A DNA stretch of 64,000 nucleotides from Roseiarcus sp963835955 (GCA_963835955.1 CAWIHZ010000026.1:1-64000); one strand, 5' to 3'; shown: positions 54,093-63,503, numbered from the stretch's first letter. Numbers and translations: made by a program. Notes: generated from the letters alone by a model not told the origin.

Positions 54093-55265
54093 CTACGGCC
54101 GCACCCACTTGCCGTTGGCCTTCGACGATTTGACCGCGGCCTCGACGAAGGCGAGGCCTTTGACGCCGTCTTCGATGGTCGGGAAATGGGCGCCCTTGGG
54201 CGGCTTCTTGCCCGAGCGCGCCGCCTTGATGGCGAGCGCGACCTCCGAATAAATATTGGCGAAGCCTTCGAGATAGCCCTCGGGATGTCCCGGCGGAATG
54301 CGGGTCACGCGCGCAGCCGCCGCGCCCGAATCCGGACCGCCGCGGGTGACGATGCGCGTCGATTTGCCGAGCGGCGACCACAGCATCTCGTTCGGGTTGG
54401 CCTGGATCCAGTGAACGCCGCCCTTGGTCCCATAGACGCGCAGGCGCAGTCCGTTCTCGTTGCCCGGCGCGACCTGGCTCGCCCAGATCGCGCCGCGCGC
54501 GCCATTGGCGTAACGCAGCATGATCTGGGCGTTGTCGTCGAGCTGGCGGCCCGCCCCGAATGAGGTCAAATCGGCGGCGAGCTCCTTAAGCTCGAGGTCG
54601 ACCACATAGTCGGCGAGGTTGTAGGCGTGGGTGCCGATGTCGCCGAGCGACCCGCCCGCGCCCGAGCGCTTCGGATCGACCCGCCATTCGGCCTGTTTGT
54701 TGCCCGTCGTCTCGGTCGGTCCGGTCAGCCAATCCTGCGGATATTCGGCGTGCACGAGGCGGATCTCGCCGAGCTCGCCGCCCTGCGCCATTTCCCGCAT
54801 GCGGCGCACCAGAGGATAGCCGGTATAGTTGTGGGTCAGCGCAAAGACGAGGCCGGACTTCTCGACCGCCGCGCGCATCTTCTTCGCCTCCGCCAGGGAG
54901 ACCGTCAGCGGCTTGTCGCAAATGACATGGACGCCGGCTTTCAGGAAGGCGTAGGCCGGCCCGGCATGGACGTTGTTCGGGGTCACGATCGCGACCGCCT
55001 CGATCCCGTCCGGGCGCTCCGCCTCGGCCTTCGCCATGCTCTCGTAGTCGTCGTAAATGCGATCCGGCGCGAGACCCAGCGCCGCGCCCGAACGGCGGGC
55101 CTTCTCGGGCGTCGACGACAAGGCGCCGGCGACGAGTTCATATTGGTCGTCGATGCGCGAGGCGATCCGATGAACCGCGCCGATGAACGCTCCCTCGCCG
55201 CCGCCGACCATGCCGAGCCGAATCTTGCCGCCCTTCCTGGCGTCGCTGCGTCCCTCGATGGCCAT
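54093..55265 (-). CDS. Gfo/Idh/MocA family NAD(P)-dependent oxidoreductase
   Basis: A 390-residue protein. N-terminal Rossmann part: IRLGMVGGGEGAFIGAVHRI, then AIVTPNNVHAGPAYAFLKAG, HVICDKPLTVSLAEAKKMRA with the CDKP signature lysine of the family, and LTHNYTGYPLVRRMREMAQG. The C-terminal domain has GGSLGDIGTHAYNLADYVVD with catalytic-type DIGTH, and a conserved PPGHPEGYLEGFANIYSEVA end. Members oxidise sugars or inositols or act as sugar reductases; the exact substrate is not visible. It points toward the dehydrogenase and cytochrome. Could belong to myo-inositol-type metabolism, but no such neighbours are present. Confidence 0.9.
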   Translation of the reverse strand: MAIEGRSDARKGGKIRLGMVGGGEGAFIGAVHRIASRIDDQYELVAGALSSTPEKARRSGAALGLAPDRIYDDYESMAKAEAERPDGIEAVAIVTPNNVHAGPAYAFLKAGVHVICDKPLTVSLAEAKKMRAAVEKSGLVFALTHNYTGYPLVRRMREMAQGGELGEIRLVHAEYPQDWLTGPTETTGNKQAEWRVDPKRSGAGGSLGDIGTHAYNLADYVVDLELKELAADLTSFGAGRQLDDNAQIMLRYANGARGAIWASQVAPGNENGLRLRVYGTKGGVHWIQANPNEMLWSPLGKSTRIVTRGGPDSGAAAARVTRIPPGHPEGYLEGFANIYSEVALAIKAARSGKKPPKGAHFPTIEDGVKGLAFVEAAVKSSKANGKWVRP

Positions 55266-55809
55266 GTTTTTCGTCTCCTCCCGGGCGCCGCCGCGGGCGC
55301 CTCATCTGGTTTTTGTCCACGCCGCCGGCAAAATCGCCCGGCGCCGAATCGGTCGGGCGCATGCTCGAACGCCGCCCCGCCGGCCCTGGCGCCCTATTCT
55401 CATGGGAAAGCGGGGAGCGCAAGACGACTGCGCGGGCGACCTGACAGGCCGTCGGACGCCATTGCTCGCCCTGAGGACGCCGACAAGCTCACGTCCTTTG
55501 GCTTTGCGCGGACATGAGACGCCGGGCGCCGGCAAGTTTTTGAGCCGCTTACAAAACAGTAACCCGCAAGCGTTAAATAAGGACTTGTCCGAATGACTTG
55601 GACGTTTCCGGTGTGTTATGGCCGGCCGACCTTATCGGCCAGTCGCGGCGGCCATGATGGCAGCTCTGGCGCATTGACCTAATTCATCTGAGGTCGGCTG
55701 GAATGCGCGACGCGGAATGCGAAGCTGTCCCCAATATTCGCCTTGGAATCGAGGGGATGAGCGGAATGGCGCGCTACCCGACCCGCGCGCGCCCGGAAGC
55801 CTGAAGGCC
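55266..55809. other. Divergent intergenic region before the diguanylate cyclase
   Basis: About 540 bases, no gene supported. Contains a partly palindromic part GGCCGGCCGACCTTATCGGCC near 55621-55641. Promoters for the Gfo/Idh gene (left) and the GGDEF gene (right) must lie here. Confidence 0.45.
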
Positions 55810-56879
55810 GTGAACGCTCTCTCGCGCCTGCGCTGGCGTCTCGACCTCGTTTATGCGCTCGCGGTCGTATTTTTGGGTGTCTTGGCGTTGACCGCCTGGC
55901 GATTCGGCGGCCCAAGCAAGGTCCCTGGATTCGAGCTTCTCCTGTTCGGATGGCTCGGCGTCGTGCTCGGGCGCATGACGACCAACTCAAACGCAGGCGG
56001 AAACTCTCGCGACGCCGCCGCGCGGGCGAATCCGGATGGAGCGGGGGTGAATGAGAAGATCGACCAGGCGTTGCGTCACATCGCCAAAGTGTTGCAGACC
56101 CAGATGGCCGACAGCGAAGCCTTTTCCGAGCGCCTCGACAGCGCCAACAGACGCCTGTCGCAGCAACCGCTCGCGGGTCCGATCAACGAGATCGTCATGG
56201 CGCTGATCGACGACAATCGCGACATGCGCGACAAGCTGGACAACGTCAGAAACCAGCTCGAGGAGTCGCGTATTCGCGTGGTGCAGCTCCAGACAAATCT
56301 CGAGCGCGCCGAGGAAGCCGGCATGCGCGACATCGTGACCAACATCGGCAATCGTCGCTTTTTCGAAACCGCATTTGCTCAAGAAGTCGAGAAGGCGCGG
56401 AGAACCGGCGACGATTTTTGTGTCGCGCTCGCCGACCTGGACCGATTCAAACTGGTCAACGACCGTTTCGGTCATCTCGTCGGCGACCGCATCCTGCGCC
56501 TCTTCGCCGAAATCCTGGTGCAGAACGTCAGGGGTCAGGACAAAGTGGCGCGGTTCGGCGGCGAGGAATTCGCGCTGTTGTTTCCCGGCACCCGGATCGT
56601 CGATGCGCTCAATGCGGTGGAGCGGATCCGTCAAGTTCTCGAGTTCGAAACAATGGGCGCTCGAGTTCGAGCGGCGAGCGCGTGGGCAAGATCACCGCAT
56701 CGTTCGGAATCGCGAGACTCAGGGCGAACGAAGCCGCCGCCGACCTCCTGGCGCGGGCTGACCAACGCCTTTACCAAGCCAAGGCCGAGGGAAGGAATCG
56801 CGTCACGGCCGACAACGTCGGCGACTGCCCAGTGCCCGAGTCCCCACCCGCGCGCGGCAGACGCGTCGCTACCGGCTGA
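55810..56879 (+). CDS. Membrane-anchored diguanylate cyclase (GGDEF), frameshifted
   Basis: The GTG at 55810 (VNALSRLRWRLDLVYAL) is the likely start. Two membrane helices (LVYALAVVFLGVLALTAW and FELLLFGWLGVVLG) precede a coiled coil (about 80-190). The GGDEF domain has DIVTNIGNRRFFETAFAQEV, VALADLDRFKLVNDRFGHLV, the inhibitory-site RGQD and the active site FGGEEFALLFPGT. Near 56641 and 56663 the reading must shift twice: both are CTCGAGTTCGA with one T too many. Removing them restores LESKQWALESSGERVGKIT, ASFGIARL and a stop at 56879, 355 residues. It makes c-di-GMP, which favours attachment over swimming. With the shifts unrepaired, the enzyme would lack its last part. Confidence 0.82.
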
Positions 56880-56902
56880 CGGCGTCCAGGGACGGACGAG
56901 CG

Positions 56903-57355
56903 ATGCCAAGTCCTCAACCCGACCCGTTCGAACGCGCCCTCGAAGAAGCGCGCCGAAAGGGAGGCGCCGGCGGCGGCGAAGGGTCCACGCGCATTGAAAG
57001 GCCATACGTGCGCGCCAGCGCCGATCTTGGCCGGGCGGCTGGGGGCGGCGGCGAGGCGCGCTGGGGCTTGGCGATGGACTGGACCGGAGAGCCGAGCGAG
57101 CCCCAGGGAGCGCTGGCGCCGACCGCAAGTCGGCCAACGCGCTTCTGCTCCGACGCTTCCGCCGAAATTGCCAGGGAGCTTGGGCTCGACGGCGCGTCGA
57201 ATCTCGAGCAACTCATGTCCCTCTGGCGCGACTTCATGTGGCGCAATCACCCCGACCGGCAGCCGGCTAAGGCGCGCGAACGTGCCAACGCCCGCGTCGC
57301 GATCGCCAACGCGCTCTATGATCGAGCGCGACGCGAACTGGTGAACAGGAGATGA
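56903..57355 (+). CDS. J-domain-like small protein
   Basis: A 150-residue protein. The N-terminal two thirds are Gly/Arg-rich and disordered (KGGAGGGEGSTRIERPYVRA), the C-terminal part reads LEQLMSLWRDFMWRNHPDRQ, PAKARERANARVAIANALYD and RARRELV. The HPD tripeptide between two helices marks a J-domain, although only a core of helices II-III is clear. J-domain proteins recruit Hsp70. It lies 23 bases after the diguanylate cyclase, same direction, and is near flagellar genes; a role in flagellar assembly or envelope stress is possible but unproven. Confidence 0.65.
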   Translation: MPSPQPDPFERALEEARRKGGAGGGEGSTRIERPYVRASADLGRAAGGGGEARWGLAMDWTGEPSEPQGALAPTASRPTRFCSDASAEIARELGLDGASNLEQLMSLWRDFMWRNHPDRQPAKARERANARVAIANALYDRARRELVNRR

Positions 57356-57366
57356 AGCTAGCCGGG

Positions 57367-57870
57367 CTATTCGAAGATCATCTTGCGGGCGAAGAGGGCG
57401 GCGCCGTTGGCGCCGTTGGCGAGAGTCATTAGCGTCGAGCCCTTGTCGTCGAGCACGGCCCAGCCGCCGTCCCGCGGCACGATCGCGCCAATGCGGCCGA
57501 CGCCGGCCACCGTGTCGCCGGGAGCGGCCGCGCGGATCGCCCCGCCGATTCTCAGCCAGACGCGATCCGTCCGGGCGCCGACGAGTTCTGGCGCATGCGG
57601 GATCGGCGTCGGCCCGCGCGCGGGAGGCCTGATTGAGCCGGTCACCATCATATCGACGGCCTTGACGCGCGCCAGTCGCCGGGCGGGCGCTCTCGCCGGA
57701 ATCGCGTCGGCCGCCAATCGGCGCGGCTGCGCGAAAATCGCCAGATACTCGATACCGTTGACGCGAGTCTTGCCTCCGCCGAAGGCGAGCATATAGGCGG
57801 CGAACGCGATGGATGCGCCGGCCAGCGCGGTTCCGACCGCGCGCAGCGCAAATTCCTGTGTCGGCGCCAT
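57367..57870 (-). CDS. Conserved hypothetical membrane-anchored protein downstream of fliI
   Basis: A 167-residue protein from ATG 57870. One N-terminal membrane helix (VGTALAGASIAFAAYMLAF) is followed by a periplasmic or cytosolic beta-rich part, DRVWLRIGGAIRAAAPGDTV, GVGRIGAIVPRDGGWAVLDD and a TLMTLANG end. It resembles a small barrel domain like those in type II secretion or pilus assembly proteins (PilP/GspC-like), a weak likeness. It starts 10 bases after the fliI stop on the same strand, so it is probably cotranscribed with flgF and fliI. Function unknown, likely flagellar by context. Confidence 0.6.
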   Translation of the reverse strand: MAPTQEFALRAVGTALAGASIAFAAYMLAFGGGKTRVNGIEYLAIFAQPRRLAADAIPARAPARRLARVKAVDMMVTGSIRPPARGPTPIPHAPELVGARTDRVWLRIGGAIRAAAPGDTVAGVGRIGAIVPRDGGWAVLDDKGSTLMTLANGANGAALFARKMIFE

Positions 57871-57880
57871 CGTCTCCCTC

Positions 57881-59254
57881 TCAGGTCTCGACCGTTTTGC
57901 CGTCGCTGCGCAGCGCCGCCGCAAGCTCGATGAAGGGATCGTCGCACCTCTGCGCATCGAGGGATTGCGTCATCGCTTCATAGACGCGAGGCGCCGATTT
58001 GATGGCCTTGTCGAGAAAGGGATCGGTTCCCGGCGTGTATCCGCCCATCAGGCGCAGTTCGCGCGTCTCCTCGTAACGCGCAATCAGGGAGCGCAGGTTC
58101 GCAACCAGTTTGCGTTGCTCCGGCGTCCAGACGATATTGGCGAGCCGCGACACCGAGGCGAGTATGTTTACCGGCGGGTAGCGCCCTTCGTCGGCAATGG
58201 CGCGATCGAGCACGATATGTCCGTCCAAAGCGCCGCGCACCGCGTCGGCGACCGGATCGTTATGATCGTCCCCATCGACCAGCACGGAGAAAATTCCGGT
58301 GATTGAGCCGGCTCCCTCCGCGCCCGGGCCCGCGCGCTCCAACAGCCGCGGCAGATCGCTGAACACGCTCGGCGCATAGCCGCGCGCAACCGCCGGCTCG
58401 CCCGCCGCCAGCGCCACGTCGCGGGCCGCATGGGCGAAGCGGGTGACAGAATCGACGATCAGCAGCACCAATTCGCCCTGATCGCGAAAGAATTCGGCGA
58501 CCGCCATCGCTGTCTTCGGGGCGAGACGGCGCATCATCGGACTTTCGTCGCCGGTGGAGACGACCGCGACCGTGGACGCGCGATTCTCGCGCAGCGTGTC
58601 ATCGAGAAACTCGCGCACTTCGCGCCCGCGTTCGCCAACCAGCGCGATGATCACGGTGTCGAACTGGGGAGCGCGCGCCAGCATGGCGAGAAGCGAGGAT
58701 TTGCCCACGCCGGAACCGGCGAAGACCCCCACCCGCTGCCCGAGGCACAGAGGGGTGAAGAGATCGATCACCCGCACGCCGGTGCGGACCGGCGTTTGAA
58801 CGCGCCCGCGACGCAGGGCCGCGGGCGGTTCCGCGTCGAGCGGCGTCTGTCGGTCGCCATCGGCGAGTTCGCCGCCGCCATCCAGCGGTCGCCCGAGCGC
58901 GTCGATGACGCGGCCCCTCCAGGACCGGTCGGGCGATAGCGAGAGATTGTCGGTTCGGTACGCCCTGGCGCCGATTGTCGCGTCGCAGCGCGCGTCGAAT
59001 GGCTTGAGCGTCGCGGAGAGGTCGTCGATCCTGACGACCTCGCCGATCTGGGTGCGATCGCCGATGTCGACGCTGACGCATTCGCCCAGTTTGAGAAGAC
59101 GCGACAGGCCCGAAACGCGATAGTGCGACATCGAGACCTCGACGACCGCGCCGCTGACTCGCGCCGCCGGCAGATGACGCAATCCCCACGACACACGCTG
59201 CTCGAGGCGCTCGAGAGCGGGTATGCCGGGATCGCCTGGAGGAGCCTCGATCAC
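57881..59254 (-). CDS. fliI: Flagellar export ATPase FliI
   Basis: A complete 457-residue protein. It contains the F1-beta-like ATPase core: GVRVIDLFTPLCLGQRVGVF, Walker A AGSGVGKSSLLAMLARAP, VIIALVGERGREVREFLDDT, VLLIVDSVTRFAHAARDVAL (Walker B), GEPAVARGYAPSVFSDLPRL and ITGIFSVLVDGDDHNDPVAD. This is the FliI/YscN family ATPase that drives export of flagellar substrates at the base of the hook. It starts inside the flgF stop (ATGA overlap), the usual rhizobial flgF-fliI pair. Confidence 0.95.
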   Translation of the reverse strand: MIEAPPGDPGIPALERLEQRVSWGLRHLPAARVSGAVVEVSMSHYRVSGLSRLLKLGECVSVDIGDRTQIGEVVRIDDLSATLKPFDARCDATIGARAYRTDNLSLSPDRSWRGRVIDALGRPLDGGGELADGDRQTPLDAEPPAALRRGRVQTPVRTGVRVIDLFTPLCLGQRVGVFAGSGVGKSSLLAMLARAPQFDTVIIALVGERGREVREFLDDTLRENRASTVAVVSTGDESPMMRRLAPKTAMAVAEFFRDQGELVLLIVDSVTRFAHAARDVALAAGEPAVARGYAPSVFSDLPRLLERAGPGAEGAGSITGIFSVLVDGDDHNDPVADAVRGALDGHIVLDRAIADEGRYPPVNILASVSRLANIVWTPEQRKLVANLRSLIARYEETRELRLMGGYTPGTDPFLDKAIKSAPRVYEAMTQSLDAQRCDDPFIELAAALRSDGKTVET

Positions 59255-59976
59255 GAAGCGGACCCGAGCGCCTTGATCGCATCCTGCAACGAAGTCTCGG
59301 TTTGCGACGCTTCCGCGGCTACTCCGTCAAACACGCGCGTCACATCGATCAACCTCGTCATCTCGCGGACCGGATCGACGTTGGAGCTTTCAACCGCGCC
59401 CTGAACGATGCCGTCGCGGGTGAATTCGAGAATCGGCGTCGCCGGCTTGTCGGGGACGACGCCTGAGTTTTCCGTCCGGGTCAGCGTCGCTCCCGGATCG
59501 ATCGCGAACAACCCGATGGCGCCGACCTGTCTTCCGTTCTGACTGATCATGCCGTCCGCCGCGACGGTTAGGGCGCCCGCCGCGCCGTCGACGATAATGG
59601 GAGCGCCGCCAGCATCGAGAATCGTGTCCCCGGTGAGGGTGCGCAAAGTGCCCAACTCGTCAAGGCGCGTGCGGCCGTCGCGCGTATAGGCGACGCCCGA
59701 CGGGGTTTGGATCGCGAACCAGCCGTCGCCCTGAATGGCGAAATCGAGCGAGTTGTCGGTCTTGATGATCCCGCCTGTGCGTCGCGACAGAAAGTCCGAG
59801 CCGGCCGAGACGTAATCGAGCCTCGTATCTCCCGCCCTCGCCACTTCCGATTCGAACGACACTCCGGTCGCCCGATACCCGACCGTATTCATGTTGGCGA
59901 TATTGTCGGCGATCGTCTCCAGTCGCCGCTGCAGCGCGACCTGAGCCGAAACGGCGACGTAAAGTCCGTTCTGCAT
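59251..59976 (-). CDS. flgF: Flagellar proximal rod protein FlgF
   Basis: 241 residues from ATG 59976: MQNGLYVAVSAQVALQRRLE, TIADNIANMNTVGYRATGVS, the Flg_bb_rod N-terminal motif; FAIQGDGWFAIQTPSGVAYT, RDGRTRLDELGTLRTLTGDT, and the C-terminal SSNVDPVREMTRLIDVTRVF. This is the rod/hook family layout, and FlgF is the best assignment by length and by pairing with fliI. The rod spans the periplasm. It is divergent from motA with about 150 bases between. Confidence 0.93.
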   Translation of the reverse strand: MQNGLYVAVSAQVALQRRLETIADNIANMNTVGYRATGVSFESEVARAGDTRLDYVSAGSDFLSRRTGGIIKTDNSLDFAIQGDGWFAIQTPSGVAYTRDGRTRLDELGTLRTLTGDTILDAGGAPIIVDGAAGALTVAADGMISQNGRQVGAIGLFAIDPGATLTRTENSGVVPDKPATPILEFTRDGIVQGAVESSNVDPVREMTRLIDVTRVFDGVAAEASQTETSLQDAIKALGSAS

Positions 59977-60126
59977 TAGGCGATCCTGACGAGGCCGGTT
60001 TGACGCCTCAGCGGTTCGCGCCGACGATCCCCGGACTGGCTTGCCTCGGGCTGACTTCGCCGTTGACAGCTTCGCGTAAGTCTTCGGCCGCACATGTTGA
60101 GGCGGGTTCCGACCGGGAGCGCGTCC

Positions 60127-61008
60127 TTGAATTTCGCCATTGGCCTCCTGATCACCGTAGGGTGCATCCTCGGCGGCTACGCGGCGCTGGGCGGACATCT
60201 GGAGGTGCTGGCGCAGCCCTACGAATTCGTCATCATCGCCGGATCGTCGCTCGGCATATTCATCGTCGCCAATCCGATGTCGACCATCAAGGACTGCGGA
60301 AAGGCGTTCGGCGAAGCCGTATTCGACAAGGTCCCGAAGCCGCGTGACTATCTCGACGTCCTAAGCGCGTTGCACGCGTTGATGCGCGAGCTCAGAGCCA
60401 AGTCGCGAAGCGAGGTCGAAGGGCACTTTGACAATCCCGGAGAATTGGAAATTTTCAAGAATTTCCCCAAACTACTAGCCAACAAGGCACTGGTGACATT
60501 CATCTGCGATTACGGCCGTCTGATCATTATCGGCAACGCCCGCACCCACGAAATCGAGGCGCTGATGGACGAGGAGATCGAGACGCTGGCGCATGACCGT
60601 TATAAGCCGATGCACGCCTTTCAGGCCGTCGCCGACGGACTGCCCGCTCTCGGCATCGTCGCCGCGGTGCTGGGCATCATCCACGCGATGGGCGCGCTCG
60701 ATCAGTCGCCGGAGGTACTGGGCGGATTGATCGGGGCGGCGCTGGTCGGCACTTTCGCCGGCATTTTCCTTTCCTACGCGATCATCGCGCCCATCGCGCA
60801 GAAGATCAAAGCGGTTCGGCAGAAGCAGCTCAGGCTGTTCACGCTCGTCAAGCAGAGCCTGCTCGCCTTCATGAACGGCGCGATGCCGCAGGTGGCGGTG
60901 GAGTTCGGCCGCAAGACGATTCCCGGCAAGGAGCGACCGACGATCGACGTGGTCGAGAATGAGACAATCTCCGGCGGGGCCGACAATGCGATGAAGGAAG
61001 CAGCATGA
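60127..61008 (+). CDS. motA: Flagellar motor stator protein MotA
   Basis: About 293 residues from a TTG at 60127, the position where homologues begin (NFAIGLLITVGCILGGYAAL); GGGAGCG lies upstream. An ATG at 60094 would add 11 residues. Four membrane helices, FVIIAGSSLGIFIVANPMST, GLPALGIVAAVLGIIHAMGA and LIGAALVGTFAGIFLSYAII among them, and the charged cytoplasmic loop with RDYLDVLSALHALMRELRAK. MotA with MotB forms the proton channel that drives rotation. Its stop overlaps the fliM start (ATGA). Confidence 0.93.
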   Translation: MNFAIGLLITVGCILGGYAALGGHLEVLAQPYEFVIIAGSSLGIFIVANPMSTIKDCGKAFGEAVFDKVPKPRDYLDVLSALHALMRELRAKSRSEVEGHFDNPGELEIFKNFPKLLANKALVTFICDYGRLIIIGNARTHEIEALMDEEIETLAHDRYKPMHAFQAVADGLPALGIVAAVLGIIHAMGALDQSPEVLGGLIGAALVGTFAGIFLSYAIIAPIAQKIKAVRQKQLRLFTLVKQSLLAFMNGAMPQVAVEFGRKTIPGKERPTIDVVENETISGGADNAMKEAA

Positions 61009-61958
61009 GCGTTCGCGGCGAAGCTAGAGACGCCGACCGCGGCGCGCGCAAGCTGCAGGGCGCGATGCTCGATCACCAGGGCCTCGCGATCGAGCGCATG
61101 CCTGGACTTGGATTCGCGCTCGACCGTTTCATCTCCGAGATCCCCCGACAGCTCTCAGCCCTCTTCATTGGGCTTTCGGGCGGCGGGACGATCGAGGAGG
61201 TTCGCGCCGCGACGCTGTTTCAGGCGATAGGCGATTGCGCCGGACTTACGGCGGCGATCTACGCGAGCGCGGAGCCCGAAATCCGTCTTCTGATCGCTCT
61301 CGACGAGCGCACCGACGATCTGATCGTCTCCTCCATTTTCGGCGAGAGCGTGCCGGGTCAGCGCGACGACGACCCGGGCGAAGACGCACCGCGGCCGCGC
61401 ACGGCTATTGAGACCGCGCTGCTCGAAGAGTTCGCGCGCTCGCTCGGACGAGCGTTGGAGTCCGCCTTCGCGCCGCTTATTCCGCTTGCGCTATCGTTTG
61501 AGCGGCTTACCGCGCTAAGCGACGCCTTCGCGCTGGGACGGCGCGACATGCCGTCGGCTGCGGTGCGATTCTCTCTGCCGATGAACGGCGGCGCCTGCGA
61601 ATGTCTCGCGCTGTTCCCCCAGACATTCCTGCTGCCGTTCCGCAACGAGCTCGCGCATGATCCCACAGCTGAGACGCCGCCCGCGGACCGCCGCTGGTCA
61701 CGCCTCATCGAGACCAGCGTGAAGCAGGCGCGGCTGCCTGTGACCGCCATACTGGAGGATGTTCCGATGAGTCTCGGCGATATCGCCAATCTTCAGGTCG
61801 GAGCGGTGCTCCCACTGCAGCTTGGGAATTTTGATTCTGTTCGCCTGGAATGTTCCGGGCGCGGCATGTTCCTGTGCAAGCTCGGGCAAGGCGACGGCCG
61901 CTATCGTCTCGAAATCGGGGGCCCGATCGCACGGGGGCCACAAGAGGCGGCGCCATAG
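61005..61958 (+). CDS. fliM: Flagellar motor switch protein FliM
   Basis: A 317-residue FliM of the short, divergent alphaproteobacterial type. The middle CheC-like domain (FALDRFISEIPRQLSALFIG, AATLFQAIGDCAGLTAAIYA) and the C-terminal SpoA domain (VTAILEDVPMSLGDIANLQV, GAVLPLQLGNFDSVRLEC, GRGMFLCKLGQGDGRYRLEI) are recognisable. The N-terminal CheY-binding motif is not obvious. It forms the C-ring with FliN and FliG. Assignment rests on the SpoA end plus gene order motA-fliM-fliN-fliG. Confidence 0.88.
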   Translation: MSVRGEARDADRGARKLQGAMLDHQGLAIERMPGLGFALDRFISEIPRQLSALFIGLSGGGTIEEVRAATLFQAIGDCAGLTAAIYASAEPEIRLLIALDERTDDLIVSSIFGESVPGQRDDDPGEDAPRPRTAIETALLEEFARSLGRALESAFAPLIPLALSFERLTALSDAFALGRRDMPSAAVRFSLPMNGGACECLALFPQTFLLPFRNELAHDPTAETPPADRRWSRLIETSVKQARLPVTAILEDVPMSLGDIANLQVGAVLPLQLGNFDSVRLECSGRGMFLCKLGQGDGRYRLEIGGPIARGPQEAAP

Positions 61959-62017
61959 ACCGCGACGCTTCCGTTGATCGCCGCCAGGCCCCTTCCATTC
62001 AATCGAGACGTCAAACC

Positions 62018-62356
62018 ATGGACGAAGCCGCAATCCCCTCCGAGCCGCCGAGCGCGACGGAACAGGCCGGCCCGGCGCAGGCCGCCGTCGTCCCCAACCT
62101 GAGCGCAATCCTGTCAATCCCCGTCACCGTGCAGGTTGTTCTCGGCTCGACGTCGCTTCCGGTCGCCAGTCTGATGAAGCTCGCTCGCGGCGCGATCATC
62201 TCTCTCGATCAGCGGGTCGGCGATCCGGTCGATGTCGTCGTCAATGGGACGGTGGTCGCGCGTGGCGAAATCGTCGTCATCGACGAGGTCAGCCAGCGCT
62301 TCGGCGTTTCGCTGCTTGAGATCGTCGCCGGCGCCGGCCTCGAACAAGCCGCGTAG
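62018..62356 (+). CDS. fliN: Flagellar motor switch protein FliN
   Basis: 112 residues from ATG 62018: MDEAAIPSEPPSATEQAGPA forms a flexible N-terminus, followed by the SpoA fold: LSAILSIPVTVQVVLGSTSL, PVASLMKLARGAIISLDQRV, GDPVDVVVNGTVVARGEIVV and IDEVSQRFGVSLLEIV. FliN is the lower C-ring protein. Spacing to fliM is 59 bases and to fliG 25 bases. Short and complete. Confidence 0.93.
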   Translation: MDEAAIPSEPPSATEQAGPAQAAVVPNLSAILSIPVTVQVVLGSTSLPVASLMKLARGAIISLDQRVGDPVDVVVNGTVVARGEIVVIDEVSQRFGVSLLEIVAGAGLEQAA

Positions 62357-62381
62357 AGCGGGGATTGCCGGGGCGCGCGCC

Positions 62382-63401
62382 ATGTCCGAGACGACTATCC
62401 AGGGCGAACGGGTTCTCAATGGACCAGAGAAGGCGGCGGCGCTGCTGCTGATGATGGGCAAGCCGCCAGCTTCACGCCTCCTGAAGCGCCTGGAGCAACC
62501 TGACTTGAGAGCGGTTGTGCGCGCCGCCGCCGGCCTCGGCGCCGTCCCGGCGATGATGCTGGATCGCCTCGTCGAGGAATTCGCGGCCGACTTCTCCGCC
62601 GGCGTCGATCTGCTCGGCGACGCCGGTCAAGCCAAGAACATGCTGAGCGACGCTCTTCCGCCCGAGCAGGTCGCCGAGTTTCTCGATTCCGCTCTCGGAC
62701 AAGGCGAGGGCGTCGAAGTCTGGCAGGCGCTCGCGCGAACGCCCGAAGGCGCAATCGTCGCTTTGCTGACCTCCGAAAAGCCGGCGACCGCGACCTACAT
62801 TCTCTCCAAATTCGATCCCGCTTTCGCCGCCAGGATTGTCGGCGCGCTTCCGCGGGATCGCCGCAACGCGGCCTTATGCGCGATGGTCGCCCCGATCGTC
62901 GTGACGCCGCTCGCGGCGCAATTGGTCGAGGAGGCGTTGAACGACGTTCTGAAGAAGCCGAAGGCGTCAAGCGGCGGCTCCGATGGGCGTTCGCGCATCG
63001 CCGGCATCATCAACAGCCTCGACCCCGAGGAGGCGGAAGACGTCATGCGCGCGATCGGCGAGGCCCGTCCAAAGGACGCGGCCATCCTGAAGACGATGCT
63101 GTTCACCTTTAGCGATCTGCCGAAACTCTCCGAACGGGCGCGGGCGCTGCTGTTCGACCGCGCGTCGATCGATATCGTCGTGATGGCGCTCAGAGGCACC
63201 GACGCGGCGTTTCGCGACTCGGTTCTCTCTTCCATGCCGTCGCGCGGGCGGCGCCTGGTCGAGGGCGAACTCAACTCCGGAACCAACGCTCCGCCGCGCG
63301 ATATCGCCAAGGCCCGCAAGGCTATCGCCGACATCGTGCTGGGCATGTCGAGCCGCGGCGAAATCGAGCTTTACGCCCCGCCCGTCGACGATCTGATTTG
63401 A
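62382..63401 (+). CDS. fliG: Flagellar motor switch protein FliG
   Basis: 339 residues starting MSETTIQGERVLNGPEKAAA. N-terminal FliG domain (LLLMMGKPPASRLLKRLEQP), middle domain (DAAILKTMLFTFSDLPKLSE) and C-terminal domain with torque-helix charges (IDIVVMALRGTDAAFRDSVL, SSMPSRGRRLVEGELNSGTN, PPRDIAKARKAIADIVLGMS). FliG joins the MS-ring to the C-ring and transmits torque. The N-terminal part is divergent, as in other rhizobia. Gene order supports the call. Complete. Confidence 0.93.
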   Translation: MSETTIQGERVLNGPEKAAALLLMMGKPPASRLLKRLEQPDLRAVVRAAAGLGAVPAMMLDRLVEEFAADFSAGVDLLGDAGQAKNMLSDALPPEQVAEFLDSALGQGEGVEVWQALARTPEGAIVALLTSEKPATATYILSKFDPAFAARIVGALPRDRRNAALCAMVAPIVVTPLAAQLVEEALNDVLKKPKASSGGSDGRSRIAGIINSLDPEEAEDVMRAIGEARPKDAAILKTMLFTFSDLPKLSERARALLFDRASIDIVVMALRGTDAAFRDSVLSSMPSRGRRLVEGELNSGTNAPPRDIAKARKAIADIVLGMSSRGEIELYAPPVDDLI

Positions 63402-63503
63402 GTTCGACCGCGGCGCCGCGGTCGGGAGCCCCGCCTCGATGAATGAGGAGCGTCGTTTGATTCGGGCCGAAAGCGCGATTCCTCGGGACGTCGGCAGCCA
63501 GCC

